DNA from: an uncultured Actinomycetes bacterium
Lineage (GTDB): Bacteria; Actinomycetota; Actinomycetes; Nanopelagicales; Nanopelagicaceae
Direction: 5' to 3'
DNA length: 16,633 bases
Assembly (NCBI GenBank): GCA_903839355.1
Contig: CAIMBV010000058.1
Location: forward strand, 1-16,633
Shown here: positions 7,633 to 14,571 of the stretch, in pieces
Layout: each line of letters begins with the position of its first letter
Position numbering within the stretch: position 1 is the first letter of the stretch
Program-made: the position numbers and the translations under genes
The notes under the pieces: generated by a model
Told to the model about the DNA's origin: nothing
Databases searched by the model: none
Seen by the model: only the letters and a program-made list of their open reading frames with translations

Positions 7633-9505
7633 CAAGCGATGCTAAATACTTGTTGTATTTAGCAAGTTCATCTTCTTCACCCATCGCAGCGGCTCGGTCA
7701 GCTGCTCGATCCAATCGCTTCGCCTCTCGTGAATCATCGCGCATCCATTGAATAAATGTGGCGATCAAAGCAATCAAAATCGGTATCTCTCCCATGACCC
7801 ATCCAAGTGAACCGCCAGTGTGCTGATCGGAGAGCAAATTGGTGTTCCACGGTCGATCGAGCGAGGCGAAGTATCCACCATCCAACAATGTGGTTGTAGA
7901 TAGCAATGCGATGGAGAAGAAGGCATGGATACTCATCGCTGCGAATAGAACAATAATCCTGACGATATGTGGAATCTTGCGAGGATTCGGATCAATTCCG
8001 ACGATCACATAGAAGAACAAATATCCTGCTAAGAGAAAATGGATATCCATCAACAAATGACCGCTATGCGATTGCATGAGTTTGCCAAATAGCGGTGTCA
8101 TATAGAGCAAGAAGAGAGAGCCATCAAAGAGCCCAAGTGCGATCACTGGATTTGTAATGATCAAGGAATAACGAGAGTGAATTATCGATATCAAAACTCC
8201 TCGGATTCCTCGCTCTTCCGGAGTTCTTCCCTGAGGGAGTGTGCGCAGGGCCAAGGTAATCGGGGCGCTGAGAACAAAGCCGATTGGCGCGATCATCCCT
8301 AAAATCATGTGGGCCAGCATGTGGTACGAAAAAGCGAAATGCGCATATACGCCAATCCCGCCGCTCGTTGCGAAGTCAACCAATGAGACTGCGATAGCGA
8401 AAGAGATGGTGCGACCTACCGGCCACTTGTCTCCCCGACGGCTCAAGACAACAACTCCGTAGATGTACAAGGCGGTTATAAGGAGAAGAAAACCGAGCAT
8501 CGTTCCGTCTGGGGAATACGCAGAGAAGATGCGCCCGACAGTTGGTGCCGCTGGCATTTTGATTCCCGTGATTGCAATAGAAGGATCGCTGGCAGCGAGG
8601 ATCTCCGAGGGAGAGATTGGAGGAACGCTCGTGCTGAGCCATCCCCCAATTCCAACGGCTACTAACATCACCAAGCTCTCATTGATCAGCAACCGAAATA
8701 CCTGCTTGCTCCCCGAAAGTTGAGAGGCGATATGAGCCCTGTGACGGGAACCAATACATACGAGAACAAGAAAGAGAATGACTTTGAGGAGTACCAGAAA
8801 GCCGTAGCGTGAGTGCCAACCTGCCAAGAAATTTAATCTGGTCCAGGCACTTAACACCCCGCTTACTCCCACGATGATGGCCGCCCAGAGAGCAAATGCG
8901 CTAAATCGAGTTATGGATTCGCTCCGTTCACGCGGTGAGATCGCGGTGAGCCCAATAACTCCACCCACCCAAAGCGATACCGCCCCCACGTGAAAGATAA
9001 GGGCGCCAATTGCTAGGCCGTGATTTCCGGCGCTTGCAGCATGGCTCTGAAAAAGTGGAATCAGAATCGCCAACATAGTTGCGGCGAGTGCGAAATAAAC
9101 CGCTCCGACCTTTTTGGCTCTGGCAACTAAGGCGAGCGCTAAAACTCCCATCAAAATCTGAAAAACGTAATCACGACCGATGCTGGTTGAAAAAAGAAAA
9201 CTCCGCAGAACTGAAGTGTTAAACGAATCTAAAAGCCCTCCACCAAGAAGATTCGCTAATTCAACAAAGGCGCCGCCTACGGAACAGACCATCCAAACGA
9301 CGGTGGCTAACTGCACCAAACTTCTCAGCCGATGAGATTCTTTTGTTAATTTTCCGCGATTTTCGTGAACTAAGAACCCGATCGCAAAGAGTAAACCGAT
9401 CGAGGTAATGATCGAGATGAGATAAAAATCTTTAACAACGGGTAAGAGCACATCGACGACGGAGTTCGAACTTAGTGAGTGGTTATGAGTTGCAACCACC
9501 GCCAT
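7604..9505 (-). CDS. CopD-CtaG fusion membrane protein (copper / cytochrome oxidase assembly)
   Basis: A 633-residue multipass membrane protein made of two families in one chain. The N-terminal half (about 20-320) resembles the CopD copper-transport domain, with paired His in SHAASAGNHG and FHVGAVSLWVGGVIGL. The C-terminal half (about 335-600) resembles caa3-type oxidase assembly protein CtaG: FSYHMLAHMILGMIAPIGFVLSAP, HSGHLLMDIHFLLAGYLFF and DPNPR. The fusion is common in actinobacteria. Unlike the adjacent CopC-like protein, the likely metal-binding His residues are kept. The last 50 residues are a charged cytoplasmic tail. The likely role is delivering copper across the membrane for oxidase maturation. 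It starts eight bases after the copC-like stop, so the two form one transcription unit, and it ends inside the convergent fthC. Confidence 0.92.
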   Translation of the reverse strand: MAVVATHNHSLSSNSVVDVLLPVVKDFYLISIITSIGLLFAIGFLVHENRGKLTKESHRLRSLVQLATVVWMVCSVGGAFVELANLLGGGLLDSFNTSVLRSFLFSTSIGRDYVFQILMGVLALALVARAKKVGAVYFALAATMLAILIPLFQSHAASAGNHGLAIGALIFHVGAVSLWVGGVIGLTAISPRERSESITRFSAFALWAAIIVGVSGVLSAWTRLNFLAGWHSRYGFLVLLKVILFLVLVCIGSRHRAHIASQLSGSKQVFRLLINESLVMLVAVGIGGWLSTSVPPISPSEILAASDPSIAITGIKMPAAPTVGRIFSAYSPDGTMLGFLLLITALYIYGVVVLSRRGDKWPVGRTISFAIAVSLVDFATSGGIGVYAHFAFSYHMLAHMILGMIAPIGFVLSAPITLALRTLPQGRTPEERGIRGVLISIIHSRYSLIITNPVIALGLFDGSLFLLYMTPLFGKLMQSHSGHLLMDIHFLLAGYLFFYVIVGIDPNPRKIPHIVRIIVLFAAMSIHAFFSIALLSTTTLLDGGYFASLDRPWNTNLLSDQHTGGSLGWVMGEIPILIALIATFIQWMRDDSREAKRLDRAADRAAAMGEEDELAKYNKYLASLAKGDQQHPD

Positions 9506-9513
9506 CGCCAGAT

Positions 9514-10113
9514 TTATTTCTGGCCTCTTTCATGAGTGCGACGTTTACGAGCTTTTCTCGATTGCTTCCAAATCAGGCGGGCGTACCAAACTAAGAAGAG
9601 CGCAACAATTGTTGCCAGACCAAGAAATACCAAGACAGTTATTTTGGCCGCAGAGCTACTCGCTGAATTTGAGGGAATGATTGGATGCGTAACGACAGGA
9701 GTCGGCGAAGCGGTTGGAGTCGTGATCACTGCAGGAGCATTGAAGAGAAAGGTGTAGGAGTCGGTTAGTGGCGCATCGGTGGCACTAAGCAAGGTGTAGG
9801 AAACTGTGTAAATTCCAGTGACAGTGAGAGGCTTCAACCCCACGACCGCCGTTGTATCTGAGATCGTCAAGGAGCCATCGTCAACCTCCACCCCATTTGG
9901 GTCAGTCACAGACAGGCTGTTTCCATCAGAGAGCAAGGCGGTTGCCGCAGTTACCGAGACAGCATTGGGGGCTTGCGTAAGCACAGCACCTACAGCGGGA
10001 ACGGTCGAGACCACGCTATTTGCCTGGGCCGGGGTAGCCAGTAGAGCACTGAGGGCTAATAACCCACCCACAACCACTAAATGTGCCGACTTGCTCCTTA
10101 TAAGGGCGCGCAT
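9514..10113 (-). CDS. CopC-like exported protein, copper ligands lost
   Basis: A 199-residue exported, membrane-anchored protein. The chosen ATG at 10113 opens a standard signal peptide (MRALIRSKS, then a hydrophobic core, with likely cleavage after ATPAQA-31). AAAGG lies six bases upstream and a perfect TATAAT further up. The longer frame to 10182 would start upstream of that -10 box and bury the signal peptide. Residues 32-125 have the CopC beta-sandwich pattern (STVPAVGAVL, TDPNGVEV, IYTVSYTLLSATDAPLTDSYTFLF). The mature N-terminal His of CopC is absent, and the second ligand, normally in a DGHP loop, is replaced in TDAP. No His, Met or Cys remains anywhere in 32-125. A Pro/Thr/Ser-rich linker (127-153), one membrane span (155-179) and a strongly basic tail follow. 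It is cotranscribed with the CopD-CtaG gene. Confidence 0.87.
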   Translation of the reverse strand: MRALIRSKSAHLVVVGGLLALSALLATPAQANSVVSTVPAVGAVLTQAPNAVSVTAATALLSDGNSLSVTDPNGVEVDDGSLTISDTTAVVGLKPLTVTGIYTVSYTLLSATDAPLTDSYTFLFNAPAVITTPTASPTPVVTHPIIPSNSASSSAAKITVLVFLGLATIVALFLVWYARLIWKQSRKARKRRTHERGQK

Positions 10114-10158
10114 TCCAGGCCTTTCGTAGATGTGAGCCCGCCGAAGAGGTCCAACGGC

Positions 10159-10164
10159 ATTATA
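10159..10164 (-). promoter_or_regulatory. -10 box of the copC-like/copD-ctaG operon
   Basis: Minus-strand TATAAT, a perfect -10 hexamer, lies 45 bases upstream of the ATG at 10113. The spacing gives a leader of about 40 bases containing AAAGG before the start. No good -35 box is seen at 16-18 bases. It supports the shorter copC start. Confidence 0.55.
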
Positions 10165-10224
10165 AGTTCGCCCACCATCCATTTGGATTAGAACCTATCC
10201 TCTCACCTCTTTAGACTTACCTCC

Positions 10225-10425
10225 ATGCCGACCTACCAATACGCCTGCACCGCCTGCGGCCATCAATTTGAACTCTTCCAGGCCTTTGCCGACGACCCAA
10301 TCTCAGAATGCCCTGTTTGTAAGGGTGAGGTTCGGAAGGTCTACTCCAATGTAGGAGTGGTCTTTAAAGGTGGAGGTTTCTACAAGACAGACTCTCGGCC
10401 CGCTGCTTCAAGTGGCGGCGAATAA
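10225..10425 (+). CDS. FmdB-family zinc ribbon protein (Ruc-like)
   Basis: A 66-residue FmdB-family protein with a four-Cys zinc ribbon (C8, C11, C29, C32), followed by the conserved VRKVYSNVGVVFKGGGFYKTDSR block. The mycobacterial homologue Rv0991c (Ruc) is described as a redox-regulated chaperone with a long disordered C-terminal tail. Here the tail is only about nine residues (PAASSGGE at the end), so any tail-dependent function would differ. Synteny supports orthology: Rv0991c also sits beside the 5-formyl-THF cyclo-ligase gene, whereas here the copper genes intervene. No Shine-Dalgarno sequence is visible. A TAGACT box at 10212-10217 lies seven bases before the ATG, consistent with a leaderless transcript. 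It is divergent from the copC-like gene. Confidence 0.9.
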   Translation: MPTYQYACTACGHQFELFQAFADDPISECPVCKGEVRKVYSNVGVVFKGGGFYKTDSRPAASSGGE

Positions 10426-10437
10426 GCCCGTAAATTC

Positions 10438-10554
10438 TCAACCGTGATGTGGAGGCCGATCGGCCTCAATCTGAGCCTCACGAAGTGCTTCATCATCTTC
10501 TCGAGGATCAATCTCATCCTGAGTCACCTTGGGCAAGATATTGGAATCACTCAT
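10438..10554 (-). CDS. Small acidic 38-residue protein, coupled to tetR
   Basis: A short open frame whose ATG (10554-10552) overlaps the tetR stop codon as ATGA, the usual sign of translational coupling. It encodes 38 residues starting MSDSNILPKVTQDEIDPRED and ending EADRPPHHG, and stops at TGA 10440-10438. It is acidic and hydrophilic with no membrane span or Cys. From memory, small acidic actinobacterial proteins ending in RPPH-like motifs are common hypotheticals, but I cannot name a family. It fills most of the otherwise empty space between tetR and the convergent fmdB-like gene. The overlap and lack of other coding sense here support it as a real gene. Function is unknown. Confidence 0.65.
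   Translation of the reverse strand: MSDSNILPKVTQDEIDPREDDEALREAQIEADRPPHHG
10452..10467. repeat. 16-bp perfect palindrome near the fmdB end
   Basis: GAGGCC and GGCCTC arms flank GATC, giving a 16-bp perfect palindrome. It lies inside the small 38-codon ORF and 26 bases after the fmdB-like stop codon. In RNA it can form a six-pair GC-rich stem with a four-base loop. No U-run follows on either strand, so it is at most a weak, U-less terminator for the fmdB-like transcript. It may also be chance in a Glu-Ala-Asp-Arg-Pro coding stretch. Confidence 0.4.
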
Positions 10555-11177
10555 TTTTTTCTCCCGATCATCGCGAGTTCAAGTCCGTCGAGAAGCGACT
10601 CAAAAACGTCCGGAGGCAGATGCCCTTCAACTATCAGGTTAGAAGCTCCTTGGACAGATGACCACGAGATGAGTTCCCCGTACTGACGCATCTCTGGAGA
10701 TATCAGTCCGGTAGCAAGTAGATCATCGAGACACTGGGTCAACATTTGAAATGCCTCGTCTTCAATGTGAAGTCCCTCTTTTTCAATCTTACAGAAGCCG
10801 CCAAACATCAATCGAAAGAGATTTGGTTCTTTATATGCCCACCGAAAGTAAGTTCTGCCGAGTTCCCGATACCTTAATCGTGCCGCCCGCGCTGATTTGC
10901 CGGGAATTTTTGCGAGCGCCTCCCTCTGCATATCGGCGAGATCAACAAAAAGTTTGTCACCAACGTGAGAGACCAAGGCATCTTTATCTGGGAAGTAGTG
11001 ATAGACCGCGCTCGGGCTAACGCCGACCTGTTCCGCCACCGCGCGGAGTGAGAGGTGTCCTGGTCCAGTCTTTCGGACTAGCTCAATAGCGGCATCGACG
11101 AGCGCCGCCTCCAGGTCGCCGTGGTGATAACTCTCCCGGCCAGATTTACTGACTCGAAGAACTTTAGGTAAAGACAC
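10551..11177 (-). CDS. TetR family repressor, likely regulator of the adjacent MMPL transporter
   Basis: A 208-residue TetR/AcrR-type regulator. The DNA-binding helix-turn-helix is at about 42-66 (LSLRAVAEQVGVSPSAVYHYFPDKDAL). The C-terminal ligand domain contains W172 and G177 in ISWSSVQG, resembling the WHG-type TetR C-terminal domain with Gln replacing His. The start is GTG at 11177; an ATG five bases upstream is out of frame. A promoter TTGAAC-17-GATACT on the same strand ends six bases before the GTG, so the mRNA is probably leaderless. The gene is divergent from the MMPL transporter, and the shared gap holds two related operator-like sites covering both promoters. Repression of the transporter and of itself is the natural reading. 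A 38-codon small ORF overlaps its stop. Confidence 0.93.
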   Translation of the reverse strand: MSLPKVLRVSKSGRESYHHGDLEAALVDAAIELVRKTGPGHLSLRAVAEQVGVSPSAVYHYFPDKDALVSHVGDKLFVDLADMQREALAKIPGKSARAARLRYRELGRTYFRWAYKEPNLFRLMFGGFCKIEKEGLHIEDEAFQMLTQCLDDLLATGLISPEMRQYGELISWSSVQGASNLIVEGHLPPDVFESLLDGLELAMIGRKK

Positions 11178-11183
11178 GCCATA

Positions 11184-11212
11184 AGTATCCCTTGAAACTT
11201 GACAGTGTTCAA
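11184..11212 (-). promoter_or_regulatory. tetR promoter
   Basis: On the minus strand, TTGAAC (11212-11207) and GATACT (11189-11184) are separated by 17 bases. Six bases then lead to the tetR GTG. Both boxes are close to the vegetative sigma consensus. The -35 box is part of the upstream operator-like site at 11195-11215. Confidence 0.65.
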
Positions 11213-11215
11213 ATC
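11195..11215. promoter_or_regulatory. TetR operator-like site O1 (imperfect)
   Basis: Read on the minus strand, this 21-bp site shares TGAACACT and 15 of 21 positions with the perfect palindrome at 11226-11246. Its centre is 31 bp from the other site's centre, about three helical turns, so bound repressors would lie on the same DNA face. It covers the mmpL -35 (TTGACA) and the tetR -35 (TTGAAC). Assigned by similarity and position only. Confidence 0.6.
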
Positions 11216-11228
11216 AACACCCCATAAT
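11199..11228 (+). promoter_or_regulatory. mmpL promoter
   Basis: A consensus -35 TTGACA (11199-11204), an 18-base spacer and a -10 CATAAT (11223-11228) face the MMPL gene. Transcription would begin near 11235, giving a leader of about 38 bases. GAAGGG (11259-11264), eight bases before the ATG, serves as ribosome binding site. The promoter interlocks with the divergent tetR promoter. Confidence 0.75.
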
Positions 11229-11246
11229 CTGAACACTATTCAGATT
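11226..11246. promoter_or_regulatory. TetR operator-like site O2 (perfect inverted repeat)
   Basis: A perfect inverted repeat with eight-base arms AATCTGAA and TTCAGATT around CACTA. It overlaps the last three bases of the mmpL -10 box and the predicted start point, so binding would block transcription. The length and short spacer fit TetR-family operators. Confidence 0.75.
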
Positions 11247-11272
11247 CCGACCACACCTGAAGGGTCCTCCAT

Positions 11273-13372
11273 ATGTTTGAGAAACTCGGCCACACACTGG
11301 TTCGCCGCAGGAAGGCGGTTTTAGCTCTCTTCATCGTCGTATTGATCGGTGCGGGCGCCACTAGTTCCCTTCTCTTCCCCCGCCTTGATAGTGGGGGCTA
11401 TAACGACCCACACAGCCAATCTGCAAAGGCTTCAAGTTATTTGACGTCGACATTTCACGTGAAGGATCCTGCGCTTGCACTTGTCGTGCAGAGCTCCGCT
11501 TCCGTTACAGATCCAACGACCTCCGCTGATGCAGCATCTCTCGAAAAGTCGATAAGCACGGAGCCAGGAGTAGTTAAGACTCTCTCCTACTGGTCGACTG
11601 GAGGATCGCCTGCTCTCAAGAGTATCGACGGGAAAGCGGGCTACCTCTTCATTTATTCGGCAGCGAGTGATCCCAGCACATCAAAGGATTTGGCAAAATT
11701 AATTCAGTCGAAGTACGACGGATCTTATAAGTCACTCCGAGTGTATGTCGGAGGAAGCTCCATGATCAATGAGGCGATTAACACCAAGATTTCCAAAGAT
11801 CTCGCGGTCGCAGAATCAATATCAGTACCTTTGACTTTCATCTTATTGATCTTTATTTTCGGCGGTCTTATTTCATCAGCGATGCCTCTCGTTGTTGGAC
11901 TCAGCGCGATACTTGGAACTTTCTTGATTCTCTACCTCATCAGTCTGGCAACTGGCGTGAGCATATTTGCGCTCAACTTAACAACAGGTATGGGTCTGGG
12001 ATTGGGCATTGATTACTCACTTCTCATCGTTAATAGATTCCGCGAAGAGTTGCACTCCGGGAAATCAGTTGAGGAGTCAGTCGCTCGAACCGTTGCGACA
12101 GCTGGACGTACAGTGTTCTTTTCAGGTCTAACCGTTCTGGTTACCGTTGTTTCATTGATGTTCTTCCCACTTATGTTCCTTAAGTCCTTTGGATATGCAG
12201 GCGTTGGCGTTGTATTCACGGCGGTCTTTGGCGCACTCGTTCCCCTACCGGCAATCCTGGCCATGCTGGGAACACGTGTTGATAAATTCGTAGTTCGCAA
12301 GAGCGCTATCACACCTAAGGAAGATGGAAGGTGGGCACAGACCGCACGTTTCGTGATGAAACGTCCAGTAGCGGTCGTTACCTTCGCAGTAATAATTTTG
12401 GCGATCCTCGCTACTCCTATCAAAAACATTGTCTTCTCAGAAGTTGATAGCCGAGCTCTTCCTGCAAATAACAAGGCAGCGGTCGCGAGCGCAATAAGCA
12501 ACAAGGAGTTCGATGGTCAGAGTGCCAATCCAATAGAAATCATCATTCCAGGCGGCGCTGCTCACCAAGCTCAATTACTTTCGTACTCTTCGGCACTTTC
12601 AAAGGTAGAAGGCATTGTGAACGTTGCCGCACCGCAAATCTCTGGGAAAGATGCGAGGATCTCTGCAATCTCTTCAATCAGCCCTCGAACAAATGCGGCG
12701 GAGTCTCAGATCGATGCAGTTCGAGAAATCCCAACATCATTAAAGCCTCTGGTCGGCGGTACCGCTGCTGAATACACAGATACGCAGGGAGGAATCTCGC
12801 GGACGCTCCCATGGGCGCTCGGCTGGATTGCCCTCTCGGTGTTGATTCTCCTCTTCTTGTATACCGGGTCAATCATCTTGCCGATAAAGGCGGTGATCCT
12901 CAATATCCTCTCTCTCAGCGCAACCATAGGCGCGCTCTCGTGGATATTTATCGATGGTCACCTGACCTGGCTAGTCGGCTCCTTTACTAAAACGGGGTCG
13001 ATTGATACATCGATGGTGATCCTGATTTGTGTAGTCACTTTCGGATTATCGATGGACTATGAAGTATTCCTGCTCTCTCGCATTAAGGAAGAGCATGATG
13101 CAGGTCGTTCCAACGTGGATGCAGTGGCCACTGGATTGCAACGCTCGGCTCGAATTATTACTTCAGCGGCTATTCTCCTAGCCGTTGTATTCGCAGCCTT
13201 CCTCACGAGCGGCGTAACCAATATCAAGACTTTAGGTTTTGGTGTCGCCTTTGCAATTCTCCTCGACTCGACTCTGGTGCGGGCTCTCTTAGTACCAGCT
13301 CTAATGCGACTCTTTGGCGAGCGAAATTGGTGGGCTCCAAAGGCTCTCAAGCGCTTCACCATAAGCCACTAG
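11273..13372 (+). CDS. MMPL family RND-type transporter
   Basis: A 699-residue inner-membrane transporter of the MMPL/RND superfamily, driven by the proton gradient. It has two similar halves: a first span (about 14-34), an extracytoplasmic domain (about 35-180) and a five-span bundle (about 183-335), then span seven (about 365-384), a second external domain (385-510) and the last bundle (515-685). Each half carries the Asp-Tyr proton-relay pair, GLGIDYSLLIVNRFREE (D247-Y248) and GLSMDYEVFLLSRIKEEH (D595-Y596), equivalent to those of MmpL3. The C-terminus ends shortly after the last span, without the long tail of some mycobacterial MmpL proteins. Substrate is unknown; lipids or toxic amphiphiles are typical for the family. 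Divergence from a TetR gene with operator-like sites points to inducible export. A strong hairpin begins 18 bases after the stop. Confidence 0.94.
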   Translation: MFEKLGHTLVRRRKAVLALFIVVLIGAGATSSLLFPRLDSGGYNDPHSQSAKASSYLTSTFHVKDPALALVVQSSASVTDPTTSADAASLEKSISTEPGVVKTLSYWSTGGSPALKSIDGKAGYLFIYSAASDPSTSKDLAKLIQSKYDGSYKSLRVYVGGSSMINEAINTKISKDLAVAESISVPLTFILLIFIFGGLISSAMPLVVGLSAILGTFLILYLISLATGVSIFALNLTTGMGLGLGIDYSLLIVNRFREELHSGKSVEESVARTVATAGRTVFFSGLTVLVTVVSLMFFPLMFLKSFGYAGVGVVFTAVFGALVPLPAILAMLGTRVDKFVVRKSAITPKEDGRWAQTARFVMKRPVAVVTFAVIILAILATPIKNIVFSEVDSRALPANNKAAVASAISNKEFDGQSANPIEIIIPGGAAHQAQLLSYSSALSKVEGIVNVAAPQISGKDARISAISSISPRTNAAESQIDAVREIPTSLKPLVGGTAAEYTDTQGGISRTLPWALGWIALSVLILLFLYTGSIILPIKAVILNILSLSATIGALSWIFIDGHLTWLVGSFTKTGSIDTSMVILICVVTFGLSMDYEVFLLSRIKEEHDAGRSNVDAVATGLQRSARIITSAAILLAVVFAAFLTSGVTNIKTLGFGVAFAILLDSTLVRALLVPALMRLFGERNWWAPKALKRFTISH

Positions 13373-13390
13373 TTAGAAACCAACAGTTAC

Positions 13391-13437
13391 AGGATTGCAT
13401 CCATCCGTCGGTACCATCGGCGGATGGATGCAATCCT
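13391..13437 (+). repeat. Perfect 17-bp inverted repeat covering the purU start codon
   Basis: AGGATTGCATCCATCCG (13391-13407) and its exact reverse complement CGGATGGATGCAATCCT (13421-13437) flank a 13-base loop. In RNA the stem can extend inward by U-G, C-G, G-C, G-U and U-A pairs to about 22 pairs with loop ACC. It begins 18 bases after the mmpL stop, and its right arm includes the purU ATG (13424) and the first codons. No U-run follows. It could be a U-less terminator for mmpL, a structure hiding the purU start, or both. Confidence 0.9.
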
Positions 13438-14251
13438 CACTCTCGTTTGCAAAGATCAACCGGGCATTGTCCATTCTATGACAACTGCGGTCTTGGCCTG
13501 TTCTGGAAATATCATCGAAAATCAACAGTTCACTGACCCCACCACGGGTCTCTTCGTTATGCGCACCCGCATCGAATCTTCCTGGGCGCTTTCTGAAGCT
13601 TCAAAAGTCCTCACTGAAGGATTGAGTCACCTCACCCCAACCATAGAAATTCGCGAGAGTGATACCAAGAAACGTGCGCTCGTCTTAGTAACTAAAGAGA
13701 GCCACTGTTTGAGAGATCTACTTTATCTCCAAGAACTAGGTGAGCTCACAGTTGAAATCCCGATAGTGCTTTCAAATCACGCGGATTTACGGGACTTGGT
13801 TGAGTCACATGGGATTCCATTTCACCTCCTTCCATCTGAGAAACCCGACGCAGAAAATGTAATTCGGGATTGCATTACCAATCTGAAAATAGATGTCGTG
13901 GTGCTTGCCAGATACATGCAAATTCTGAGCGAGAGTTTCTGTTCGGCATATCCTGGAAAGATCATCAACATCCATCATTCTTTCTTACCTGGATTCAAGG
14001 GTGCGAAGCCGTATCACCAGGCACACGAAAGAGGTGTCAAAGTTATTGGCGCGACCGCACACTTTGTAACTGCCGATCTTGATGAAGGACCCATTATCGA
14101 GCAAGACGTTGCCCACGTAACGCACGCCGCAACTCCTGAAGACCTAGTTTCGCTTGGACGCGATATAGAAAGACGGGTCTTGTCCAAGGCAGTTAAATTA
14201 TTTGCAGAAGATCGCATTTTCATTGCCGGGGATCGAACCATTATCTTTTAG
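13424..14251 (+). CDS. purU: Formyltetrahydrofolate deformylase PurU
   Basis: A 275-residue enzyme that hydrolyses 10-formyl-THF to formate and THF, balancing one-carbon folates. The N-terminal ACT-type regulatory domain (1-80) starts AILTLVCKDQPGIVHSMTTAV. The C-terminal formyltransferase-fold domain (85-275) has the catalytic set N182 and H184 (INIHHSFLPGFKGAKPYHQA) and D220 (TADLDEGPIIEQDV), with VIGATAHFV between. The ATG at 13424 matches family N-termini and no other in-frame ATG is available. It has no clear Shine-Dalgarno sequence and lies inside the right arm of a perfect 17-bp inverted repeat, so initiation may depend on melting of that structure. It converges with the small membrane-protein gene, eight bases away. 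No promoter is obvious in the 51-base gap after mmpL. Confidence 0.95.
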   Translation: MDAILTLVCKDQPGIVHSMTTAVLACSGNIIENQQFTDPTTGLFVMRTRIESSWALSEASKVLTEGLSHLTPTIEIRESDTKKRALVLVTKESHCLRDLLYLQELGELTVEIPIVLSNHADLRDLVESHGIPFHLLPSEKPDAENVIRDCITNLKIDVVVLARYMQILSESFCSAYPGKIINIHHSFLPGFKGAKPYHQAHERGVKVIGATAHFVTADLDEGPIIEQDVAHVTHAATPEDLVSLGRDIERRVLSKAVKLFAEDRIFIAGDRTIIF

Positions 14252-14259
14252 TGCTGCAA

Positions 14260-14571
14260 TCATCGAAGTCGAACTTCATTCGCGAAGACTAGAATTGTGA
14301 TGAAGGTTATCGTTATGACGATAGCAATCAGTTCTCGATAAAAGAAGCGTCGCTCCCCTTCCAACCCAATTAGTAAATCCTTGCCATAGAACTCCCTCAA
14401 GTGTTCCTCGCTAAAGAAGTCGACCTCTCCTAATGGGCGAAATTTCCCAATCTCTCCATGAAGTTCATCTGCGTCGTAAGCCGGGTACTGCTCGCGGTAG
14501 TCACCCTGTACGTTGGTAGACTCGGCCTTATCCTCGACGCGTTTGTCTCGAAAATCTCGTTTAAATTTCAT
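14260..14571 (-). CDS. Small tail-anchored membrane protein, partner of the glycosyltransferase
   Basis: A 103-residue protein I do not recognise. The first 78 residues are hydrophilic and rich in charged and aromatic residues (FKRDFRDKR, YREQYPAY, DFFSEEHLREFYGKDLL). One hydrophobic span follows at about 80-97 (LIAIVITITFITILVFA), then a short basic end (RLR). With no signal peptide, the bulk is probably cytoplasmic and the protein tail-anchored. Its ATG overlaps the glycosyltransferase stop as ATGA, so it is almost certainly co-translated with that enzyme. Small membrane partners of family-2 synthases, such as PgaD with PgaC, offer an analogy by position only. It converges with purU, eight bases away. 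Confidence 0.78.
   Translation of the reverse strand: MKFKRDFRDKRVEDKAESTNVQGDYREQYPAYDADELHGEIGKFRPLGEVDFFSEEHLREFYGKDLLIGLEGERRFFYRELIAIVITITFITILVFANEVRLR

Noticed and set aside
10114..10182. Longer N-terminus for the CopC-like protein
   Set aside because: The extension is not signal-peptide-like and its start would lie upstream of the perfect TATAAT; ATG 10113 has AAAGG and opens a normal signal peptide.
12013..12504. 163-codon open frame opposite mmpL
   Set aside because: It is antisense to a strongly conserved transporter, has no recognisable motif and has no promoter; it is a shadow of the real gene.
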